This document shows, one piece after another, positions 6,259 to 11,579 of a stretch of 11,579 bases of DNA. The translations under genes were made by a program, and so were the position numbers. Under the pieces are notes generated by a model, which saw only the letters and a program-made list of their open reading frames with translations, was not told where the DNA came from and made no database searches. Origin of the DNA: Ilumatobacteraceae bacterium (GTDB lineage Bacteria; Actinomycetota; Acidimicrobiia; Acidimicrobiales; Ilumatobacteraceae); assembly GCA_025456105.1 (NCBI GenBank), contig JALOLG010000013.1, forward strand, positions 1 through 11,579. Reading direction: 5' to 3'. Within the stretch, counting starts at the first letter, position 1, and each line of letters begins with the position of its first letter.

Positions 6259-6734
6259 CCGACACCCATCCCAACGTCGACCGAGTGGTGGCCGCGGCCC
6301 GCGAGCGCGGGCTCGAGATCGCGCCGCGACGGTTCCCCGACGGCACGAAGACCGCCCTCGACGCGGCAAGCGCGATCGGCGTCGAGGTCGGCCAGATCGT
6401 GAAGAGCCTGATCTTCGCCGTCGACGGTGAGGTGGTGCTGGCCTACGTGAGCGGCGCCAACCAGCTCGACGAGCACAAGCTCGCCGCGGCCGCCGGTGGG
6501 CTGCGGTGCACGCGGGTCGACGCCGATGTCGTCCGGTCGGCCACGGGCTACCCGATCGGCGGTGTGCCGCCCTTCGGGCACGCCACGCACCTGCGCGTGT
6601 TCATCGACCCCGACCTGCTGCAGTACGACGAGGTGTGGGCGGCCGCCGGCACGTGGCACGACGTGTTCGCGATCGAGCCGAACCGCCTCGTCGAGGCCAG
6701 CGAGGGCGTGATCACCGACCTCAAGCGGGGCTGA
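6255..6734 (+). CDS. YbaK/ProX-type aminoacyl-tRNA deacylase
   Basis: A 159-residue single-domain member of the YbaK/EbsC/ProX family, cytosolic trans-editing enzymes that hydrolyse mischarged aminoacyl-tRNAs such as Cys-tRNA(Pro) or Ala-tRNA(Pro). Family landmarks are KSLIFAVDGEVVLAYVSG (residues 50-67), whose Lys50 matches the conserved YbaK lysine, LDEHKLA (71-77), the active-site loop ATGYPIGGVPPFGH (96-109), and FIDPDLLQYDEVWAAAG (116-132). Length is normal for the family. GTG at 6255 overlaps the MFS stop codon and has GGAGG at 6246-6250 four bases upstream. Which tRNA or amino acid it edits cannot be told from sequence. Its coupling to a transporter gene is probably organisational rather than functional. 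Confidence 0.92.
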   Translation: MTDTHPNVDRVVAAARERGLEIAPRRFPDGTKTALDAASAIGVEVGQIVKSLIFAVDGEVVLAYVSGANQLDEHKLAAAAGGLRCTRVDADVVRSATGYPIGGVPPFGHATHLRVFIDPDLLQYDEVWAAAGTWHDVFAIEPNRLVEASEGVITDLKRG

Positions 6735-6744
6735 GCGCCGGACG

Positions 6745-6750
6745 TACACT
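6745..6750 (+). promoter_or_regulatory. -10 box TACACT of the two-gene module, leaderless type
   Basis: TACACT fits TANNNT well and stands exactly six bases before the ATG at 6757, the same spacing as at sufD. There is no Shine-Dalgarno sequence in the 22-bp gap after the YbaK gene. Transcription from here would yield a leaderless mRNA covering both genes of the module. Confidence 0.6.
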
Positions 6751-6756
6751 TCGGTC

Positions 6757-6927
6757 ATGCAGCCCACATCGCCGCTCGAGGACTGGCGCGGGGTGGATGT
6801 CGGCCAGATCCGCGAGCAGCTCCGCCTGCCGGTGAAGGAGCGCGTGCGGGTGATGGTCGAGGCGGCGAACGTGTTGCTGAACGTGCAGGAGCATGCACGT
6901 CGGGCCCGCAGCCCCGAAGCCGGCTGA
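6757..6927 (+). CDS. Small 56-residue protein, candidate antitoxin-like partner of the nucleotidyltransferase
   Basis: ATG at 6757 to TGA at 6925-6927 encodes 56 residues: a short head (MQPTSPLEDWRGVDVGQIRE), then a probable helix-turn-helix-like pair of helices (LRLPVKERVRVMV, AANVLLNVQEHARRA) and a charged end. Evidence that it is real: a leaderless-type promoter six bases upstream, strongly GC-biased third codon positions, and a stop that overlaps the ATG of the next gene (TGATG). Small proteins with LEDWRGVD and R-x-MV-x-AAN motifs are, from memory, often found directly before nucleotidyltransferase-fold genes in bacteria; I know of no experimental function. An antitoxin or assembly partner is the simplest inference. 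It could instead be a small regulatory subunit. Confidence 0.65.
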   Translation: MQPTSPLEDWRGVDVGQIREQLRLPVKERVRVMVEAANVLLNVQEHARRARSPEAG

Positions 6928-7418
6928 TGTTCGACCCCGTTCGGATCTGCGCGGTTCTGAACGAGGAGGGGGTCGACTACGTCGTCGTCGGAGGGTTTGC
7001 CGCAGTCGTTCGCGGCTCCTCGCTCCCGACGCGTGACATCGACATCGTCCCGTCACCGTCTGCCGACAACCTCGACCGACTGGGCCGCGCCCTTCGCCGC
7101 ATCGGTGCGCAGATCCGAACGGACGCGGATCCTGTGCCGGCGCCCCTCGATGGGCGGTTCCTGGCCAGCATGCAGACGATGCTGAATCTCGTGACGGACT
7201 TCGGCGAGATGGATCTCACGTTCCTGCCGGCCGGTCGCGCTGGTGGTTACGACGGCTGGCGGCTCGGTGCGACCGAGGAGGAGCTGAGCGACGGGCTGAT
7301 CGTCGTGATCGCCAGCCTCGACGACATCATCGACTCGAAGCGTGCCGCCAATCGGCCGAAGGACCAGATGGCGTTGCCGTACCTCGAATCGCTGAGGGAC
7401 GAGCTGCGCGACCGCTGA
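6927..7418 (+). CDS. Nucleotidyltransferase-fold protein (AbiEii/MNT-like)
   Basis: The 163-residue protein has the polymerase-beta nucleotidyltransferase fold: VVGGFAAVVRG (residues 20-30) carries the Gly-Gly of the substrate-binding turn, RDIDIV (36-41) supplies two acidic residues (Asp37, Asp39), and GEMDLTFL (93-100) supplies the likely third, Asp96. The C-terminal ASLDDIIDSKRAANRPKDQ (129-147) is typical of the AbiEii-related group, where a Lys and the RPKD stretch are conserved. Members act as toxins or antitoxins by transferring nucleotides to tRNA or to a partner protein, but many are uncharacterised. It is shorter than AbiEii proper. The ATG overlaps the stop of the 56-residue gene, with no Shine-Dalgarno sequence, so translation is probably coupled. 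Codon third positions look somewhat richer in T than in neighbouring genes, a mild hint of acquisition. Its last 92 bp overlap the AlkD-like gene on the other strand. Confidence 0.8.
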   Translation: MFDPVRICAVLNEEGVDYVVVGGFAAVVRGSSLPTRDIDIVPSPSADNLDRLGRALRRIGAQIRTDADPVPAPLDGRFLASMQTMLNLVTDFGEMDLTFLPAGRAGGYDGWRLGATEEELSDGLIVVIASLDDIIDSKRAANRPKDQMALPYLESLRDELRDR

Positions 7419-8136
7419 GCGTGGTGTCGTGGCCGGTCGAGGGTCGGCCAACGACCCGGGCGAGGCCACGGCGGGCCTCCCGCTCGGCCACGCGGTTGGG
7501 GCTCGGGTGCTGGGCGAGGAAGTCGGTGACTGCATCCGGTTCGATGCGGGTCAGGTCGCGCAGTGCCCAGCCGATCGCCTTGGCGACGAAGAACTCGGGG
7601 TCCGCCCAGTGGCGATCGCACAGTCCGAGCACGCGAGACACGTCGGTCGCTGCGGCCCAGCCGCGCTGGTGCTGGATGGCCGCCCGCACGAGCCAGCGGT
7701 CGCCCGACTCGGACCAGGCATCGACCAGGGTGCGGTGGTCGAAGCGGCGGCACAGCGGGCTCACCGCGGCCGATCCGAGTGCGTCGACCGTGTCCCACCA
7801 TGGCGTGGACACGAGCAGCGGTGTCACGTGGTGCGGCAGGAACGACTCGTCGGCGGCCGAGCGGAAGCGAGCGATCAGGTCGGCACCGGCGTACGCGTGC
7901 TCGCGCTCGGGAAGCTCGAACAGCCGCGCGGCCGCGGCGCCGAGCTCGTCGCTGGTGGGCGACGCCAGACCCGCCCACGCCGACCGTTGTGCAGCTCGGC
8001 GCGCCGGTGCGCCGATGCCGAGGAACGGCGCCACGTGTCGCATGTACGCAGCCATCTGCGCCGCCCGATCCGGGTCGGCGAGCGGCGCGATCGCGCCGAC
8101 GGTCCGCTCGACCACGTCCTCGGCCCACTCGGTCAT
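7327..8136 (-). CDS. AlkD-like DNA alkylation repair glycosylase
   Basis: A 269-residue HEAT-like repeat protein of the DNA alkylation repair (AlkC/AlkD) family, which excises N3- and N7-alkylated purines without base flipping. Family landmarks are GIGAPARRAAQR (residues 40-51), TPWWDTVDALG (111-121), whose Trp114 and Asp118 match the catalytic Trp and Asp spacing of AlkD, SGDRWLVRAAIQHQ (144-157) with Arg151, and EFFVAKAIGWALRDL (181-195) with Trp190. The homologous part ends near ARRGLARVV (221-229). The remaining 40 residues have no family character, and most of them are read antisense to the nucleotidyltransferase gene, suggesting that an ancestral stop was lost. The ATG at 8136 lies six bases from a TACAGT -10 box. 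It is divergent from the PPOX gene. Confidence 0.88.
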   Translation of the reverse strand: MTEWAEDVVERTVGAIAPLADPDRAAQMAAYMRHVAPFLGIGAPARRAAQRSAWAGLASPTSDELGAAAARLFELPEREHAYAGADLIARFRSAADESFLPHHVTPLLVSTPWWDTVDALGSAAVSPLCRRFDHRTLVDAWSESGDRWLVRAAIQHQRGWAAATDVSRVLGLCDRHWADPEFFVAKAIGWALRDLTRIEPDAVTDFLAQHPSPNRVAEREARRGLARVVGRPSTGHDTTLSGRAARPSAIRGTATPSGPSADWRHASSR

Positions 8137-8142
8137 CGGCCG

Positions 8143-8148
8143 ACTGTA
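8143..8148 (-). promoter_or_regulatory. -10 box TACAGT of the AlkD-like gene, leaderless type
   Basis: On the minus strand TACAGT is followed by six bases (CGGCCG) and the ATG at 8136. No Shine-Dalgarno sequence is present. The spacing equals that at sufD and at the small-ORF module. Confidence 0.6.
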
Positions 8149-8155
8149 GGCGTGC

Positions 8156-8161
8156 GACACT
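8156..8161 (+). promoter_or_regulatory. Possible -10 box GACACT of the PPOX gene, leaderless type
   Basis: GACACT differs from TACACT only at the first base and lies six bases before the ATG at 8168. It stands back to back with the divergent -10 box at 8143-8148, so the two promoters share the 31-bp gap. No Shine-Dalgarno sequence is seen. Confidence 0.4.
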
Positions 8162-8167
8162 CGTGCC

Positions 8168-8677
8168 ATGCCCAAGCTCACCGACGACGAGGTGGCTGCG
8201 TTCCTGGACGAGCCCGGCCACCTGGTGCGCATCGCCACCGTCGACGACGACGGGATGCCGCGCGTCCTGCCGCTCTGGTTCGTGCTCGAGGACGGGCGGC
8301 TGTGGTTCACGCCGCGCGCGCCCGCGGTCATCTGGCGGAACATCGAGCGTGATCCACGGGTGGGCATGACGATCGACGAGACCGCGCACCCGTACCGCAA
8401 GGTCGTGCTCCAGGGGGTCGCCGAGGTGGTGCACCGGCCCGGTGACGACGACGCGTGGCGCGACCGGTACCGCCGCATCGCGCGGCGGTACACGCCCGAG
8501 GAGTGGGCCGATGCCTACGTCGACGGCACCGACGACCAGCCTCGAGCCCTGTGCGCGGTCGCCCTGTCGGCGCCCACCACGCGAGTCAGCACCTGGCGGA
8601 TGCCGGTGCAGGGCGAGGACCCACGCGGCATCTGGGCCCGGCGGTACTACCTGCCGGGCACCAAGTGGGCCCACTGA
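8168..8677 (+). CDS. PPOX-family flavin/F420-dependent oxidoreductase
   Basis: The 169-residue protein has the split-barrel fold of the pyridoxamine 5'-phosphate oxidase family. It opens with LTDDEVAAFLDEPGHLVRIA (residues 4-23). Strands then follow in TVDDDGMPRVLPLWFVLEDG (24-43), RLWFTPRAPAVIWRNIERDP (44-63) and the cofactor-facing PYRKVVLQGVAEVV (75-88). In actinobacteria, members with this pattern are usually annotated as probable F420-dependent PPOX-class enzymes. Cofactor (FMN, F420, haem or biliverdin) and substrate cannot be decided from sequence here. The product is cytosolic, with no signal peptide. The ATG is supported by the leaderless spacing and by homology beginning at once. 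It converges with the thioesterase gene, with only 7 bp between the stops. Confidence 0.88.
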   Translation: MPKLTDDEVAAFLDEPGHLVRIATVDDDGMPRVLPLWFVLEDGRLWFTPRAPAVIWRNIERDPRVGMTIDETAHPYRKVVLQGVAEVVHRPGDDDAWRDRYRRIARRYTPEEWADAYVDGTDDQPRALCAVALSAPTTRVSTWRMPVQGEDPRGIWARRYYLPGTKWAH

Positions 8678-8684
8678 CGCAGGC

Positions 8685-9377
8685 TCAGCCGGCGCCCGAG
8701 GCGAACGCCGAGGGGTCGATCGCGATGAACGTGGCGCGTGACGTGGCCACCACCTGATCGCCGTCGCGGAGCTCGCCGCTCATCAGCAGCTTGCGGCCCG
8801 CGCGCTCGTCGAGGCGCACCCGGCACTCGAGCTCTCGTCCGATCGGCACCCCTGCCGCGTAGCGCACCGAGATCTCCCCGGTGAACGCCGGCTGCTGGTG
8901 GATCGTGAGCACGAACCCGAACACGTCGTCGAACAGCGCGGCCACCACGCCCCCGTGGCTCCGGCCCGGCGCGCCCTCGTGGGCCGAGCGCAGAGTGCAC
9001 CGCGCAACGGCTTCGTCGCCCTCGCGCACGACCACCACGTCGAGACCCCACGGCGACGAGCGGCCCGACACCGGGCGCTCGTCGAAGCTCGTCATCACGT
9101 CGCCGTCCTCGGTGTCGTTGGTCCAGTCGCCGCTCGGCCGGATGGTGGCGCGCTGGCGGGCGGCGCCCGCCGAGAGCTCGGACGTGAGCCCGTCCAACGT
9201 GGCGGTGAGCCGGTCGATGAGCTCGATCGTCGCGTCGTGGCCCACGAGCGCATGGCCCACGTCGCGAACGGCCCGCCCGGCGCGGGCGCGCGCCTCGGCG
9301 ACGGCGTCGGGGTGGTCGGGCTGGTCGACGTGGACCAGCGGGTCGACGTGGGCGTGGTGGTCGGCCGGGTCGCTCAT
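8685..9377 (-). CDS. PaaI-like hotdog-fold thioesterase with N-terminal extension
   Basis: A 230-residue protein whose C-terminal half (about 105-222) is a hotdog thioesterase domain. HEGAPGRSHGGVVAALFDDV (133-152) is the PaaI-type signature, with His141-Gly-Gly at the oxyanion turn and Asp150/Asp151 as the likely catalytic acid. FTGEISVRYAAGVPIGREL (165-183) is the following strand pair. Such enzymes hydrolyse acyl-CoA thioesters in the cytosol. The first 100 residues are unusual: a His-rich start (HHAHVDPLVHVDQPDH) and a helical stretch (DATIELIDRLTATLDGLTSE), together about doubling the length of a typical PaaI protein. The ATG at 9377 is the first in frame after the TACGGT box; Met95 is an alternative start giving a conventional length. 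It lies 37 bp downstream of sufU on the same strand, so read-through from the suf operon is possible, but no functional link to Fe-S assembly is known. Confidence 0.82.
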   Translation of the reverse strand: MSDPADHHAHVDPLVHVDQPDHPDAVAEARARAGRAVRDVGHALVGHDATIELIDRLTATLDGLTSELSAGAARQRATIRPSGDWTNDTEDGDVMTSFDERPVSGRSSPWGLDVVVVREGDEAVARCTLRSAHEGAPGRSHGGVVAALFDDVFGFVLTIHQQPAFTGEISVRYAAGVPIGRELECRVRLDERAGRKLLMSGELRDGDQVVATSRATFIAIDPSAFASGAG

Positions 9378-9387
9378 GACCCGGCGA

Positions 9388-9393
9388 ACCGTA
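9388..9393 (-). promoter_or_regulatory. Possible -10 box TACGGT of the thioesterase gene
   Basis: On the minus strand TACGGT fits TANNNT and lies ten bases before the ATG at 9377, in the 37-bp gap after sufU. A start 6-7 bases downstream would leave a leader of only 3-4 nt, nearly leaderless. No Shine-Dalgarno sequence is seen. Confidence 0.35.
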
Positions 9394-9414
9394 CCGACCT
9401 GCCCCTGGTCGGCG

Positions 9415-9867
9415 TCAGGCGGACTCGTCGAGCGCCTGGAGCAGGGTGTTCCAGGCCAGCGTCGCGCACTTGATGCGCACGGGGAACTTCACGACGCCCT
9501 GCAGGGCCTCGAGGTCGCCGAGCGACACCGCGGTGTCGTCGGCGGAGGCGTCGCCGTCGCCGTCCTCGATCGACATCATCCCCTTGAACCGGCGCACGAT
9601 GGCCCGCACCTCGGGCACGGTCTTGCCGATCACGGCCTGGGTCATCATCGAGGCCGACGACTGCGAGATCGAGCAGCCCTGGCCGCTGATCTTCACATCG
9701 GTGACCCGGCCCTCGTCGACCTGCAGGTAGACGGTGATCTCGTCGCCGCACAGCGGGTTGTGGCCCTCGGCCATGATGGCCGGCGGCGTCGGCAGCTCCC
9801 CGCGGTTCCGAGGCGAGCGGTAGTGGTCGAGGATGATCTCGCGGTAGAGGTCTTCGAGGCCGGGCAC
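9415..9867 (-). CDS. sufU: Sulfur-relay zinc protein SufU
   Basis: A 150-residue cytosolic SufU protein of the Gram-positive type, which binds zinc and accepts persulfide sulfur from SufS to pass to the SufB scaffold. The zinc and sulfur ligands are Cys40 and Asp42 in NPLCGDE, Cys65 in GQGCSIS, and Cys134 in RIKCATLAW. The roughly 20-residue insertion between Cys65 and Cys134 that separates SufU from the IscU scaffold is present (SIEDGDGDASADDTAVSLGD, 99-118) and is notably acidic. The start is GTG at 9867 with GGAGG at 9876-9880, eight bases away, and the N-terminus LEDLYREIILDHYRSPRNRG is classical. It follows sufS by 22 bp in the same operon. A sufT (DUF59) gene, often next in actinobacterial clusters, is absent; a thioesterase gene takes that position. 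Confidence 0.95.
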   Translation of the reverse strand: MPGLEDLYREIILDHYRSPRNRGELPTPPAIMAEGHNPLCGDEITVYLQVDEGRVTDVKISGQGCSISQSSASMMTQAVIGKTVPEVRAIVRRFKGMMSIEDGDGDASADDTAVSLGDLEALQGVVKFPVRIKCATLAWNTLLQALDESA

Positions 9868-9889
9868 GTGTGGTTCCTCCGTCGCGGTG

Positions 9890-11127
9890 TCAGAAGCCGA
9901 AGATGTCGGTGGCCGAATCGAGCGCGTCGGCGAGTGCGTCGACGTCGGCGGTGTCGTTGTACACGTAGAAGGATGCCCGAGCGGTGGCCCCGACGCCCAG
10001 CACCCGCATGAGCGGCTTGGCGCAGTGGTGCCCGGCGCGCACGCAGACGTTGCGCTCGTCGAGCACCTGGCTCACATCGTGCGGGTGCAGGTCGCGGAAC
10101 GCGAAGCTGAGCACGCCGCCGCGGATCTCGACGTTGCGCGGCCCGTGGATGGTGAGGTCGTCGCCGAAGCGCTCGGTGAGGGTGTCGAGCGCGTAGCGGG
10201 TGAGCTCGGCCTCGTGGCGCCGCACCTCGGCCATGCCGAACGACTCGAGGTAGTCGATCGCGGCACCGAGGCCGATCGCCTCGATGATGGGCGGCGTACC
10301 CGCCTCGAACTTGGCCGGCACGGGGGCGCACGTGAAGCCGTCGAGCCGGACGTCGCTGATCATGTTGCCGCCGCCGAGGAACGGGGGCATCGCGTCGAGC
10401 AGCTCGGCGCGACCCCAGAGCACCCCGATGCCGGTGGGCCCGAGCATCTTGTGGCTGCTGAAGGCGACGAGGTCGGCGTCCCAGGCCTGCACGTCGGTGA
10501 CGTTGTGGGGCACGTACTGGCAGGCGTCGACGACCGCGAGCGCCCCGGCGTCGTGCGCGGCGCGGCACAGGTGGGCGACGGGCGTGATCGTGCCGAGCAC
10601 GTTGCTCATCGCCGTGAACGACAGCGCCTTCGCGCCGTCGAGCAGGCGCGGGAGGTCGGTGAGGTCGAGCTCACCGGTCGGGGTGAGCGGGATCCAGCGC
10701 AGCTCGATGCCGCGCTCGGCGGCGAGCTGGTGCCACGGGACGATGTTCGCGTGGTGCTCCATGTGCGTGAGCACCACCACGTCGCCGGCGCGCAGGTTGG
10801 CGCGGCCCCAGCTGCCGGCGACCAGGTTGAGCGACTCGGTGGCGTTCTTGGTGAACACCACCTCGTCGGCCGACGGTGCGTTGATGAACCGAGCGACCTT
10901 GGCGCGAGCCCCTTCGTAGGCCTCGGTGGCCTCGGCGGCCATGCGGTACGCGCTGCGGTTGATGGGGGCGTACGACGTGGCGGCGAAGCTCGACATGGCG
11001 TCGATGACCTGGCGCGGCTTCTGCGAGCTGTTGGCCGAATCGAGGTACACGACGCGCTCGCCGTCGATGCGGCGCGTGAGGAAGGGGAAGTCGGCGGCGA
11101 TCGTGGCGCGGTCGAGCGTGTGCCCGC

Positions 11128-11131
<4 letters not shown>
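9890..11131 (-). CDS. sufS: Cysteine desulfurase SufS
   Basis: A 413-residue PLP-dependent class V aminotransferase-fold enzyme that removes sulfur from L-cysteine as an enzyme-bound persulfide and hands it to SufU. The PLP lysine is Lys228 in AFSSHKMLGPTG (223-234). The PLP-stacking histidine region is HMEHHANIVPW (123-133), and Asp202 and Gln205 bind the cofactor ring. The persulfide cysteine is Cys370 in RAGHHCAKPLM (365-375), which places it in the SufS (group II) branch. Length is normal. GTG at 11131 overlaps the upstream sufC stop (GTGA), which couples translation; the open frame continues further upstream, but that part is antisense-like filler over sufC and has no family match. An extra cysteine, Cys204, stands in VDACQYVPHN where homologues usually carry a small residue. 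Confidence 0.95.

Positions 11132-11579
<448 letters not shown>

Noticed and set aside
3976..6369. A 797-codon open frame on the minus strand across the FkbM and MFS genes
   Set aside because: Its translation is Arg/Pro/Gly-rich with no family motif, and it lies antisense to two well-supported genes. Long antisense frames are expected at this GC content.
7247..8674. A 475-codon minus-strand frame covering the AlkD and PPOX region
   Set aside because: Only the portion that is antisense to PPOX or out of frame with AlkD contributes, with no domain. The AlkD protein is in a different frame starting at 8136.

Overview
The window is a very GC-rich, gene-dense stretch whose codons are strongly biased to G or C at the third position. 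Three things point to an actinobacterium: the Rieske ferredoxin inserted in a suf cluster, the PPOX/F420-type oxidoreductase, and the many genes whose start codon lies 6-7 nt after a TANNNT -10 box with no Shine-Dalgarno sequence. An acidimicrobiial lineage is my best guess. That is inference; there is no rRNA or other marker gene here to settle it.

Left part (1-2562, plus strand): the 3' end of an unrecognised cysteine-containing protein, then a tight operon sufD - Rieske ferredoxin - sufC with ATGA overlaps. It is driven by a leaderless-type promoter overlapped by an ACTA-N6-TAGT dyad. Right part (9415-11579, minus strand): the second half of a SUF operon, sufC (second, partial copy) - sufS - sufU. 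SufS takes sulfur from cysteine, SufU accepts and relays it, and the SufB/C/D scaffold builds the Fe-S cluster using SufC ATPase activity. The window holds two diverged sufC genes and no sufB. The right-hand operon continues past the window edge, so sufB may lie there.

Middle part: a GerW/YtfJ-family protein with a C-terminal membrane anchor (2643-3044, +) faces the HtpX membrane metalloprotease (3066-3935, -). HtpX is divergent from an FkbM-family methyltransferase (3966-4979, +), and a perfect 7-bp inverted repeat lies between them. An MFS transporter (4990-6258, +) and a YbaK-type aminoacyl-tRNA deacylase (6255-6734, +) follow. Next comes a coupled two-gene module of a 56-residue protein and a nucleotidyltransferase-fold protein (6757-7418, +), which resembles a toxin-antitoxin pair. 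Its 3' end overlaps, tail to tail, an AlkD-like DNA alkylation repair gene (7327-8136, -). That gene is divergent from a PPOX-family flavin/F420 oxidoreductase (8168-8677, +). A PaaI-like hotdog thioesterase (8685-9377, -) lies directly downstream of sufU.

The most interesting points are the split SUF system with two different SufC ATPases, the uniform leaderless promoter architecture, the small-ORF/nucleotidyltransferase module, and two candidate operators. I saw no tRNA, rRNA, CRISPR array, insertion sequence or phage gene. No stretch over 300 bases lacks a gene.
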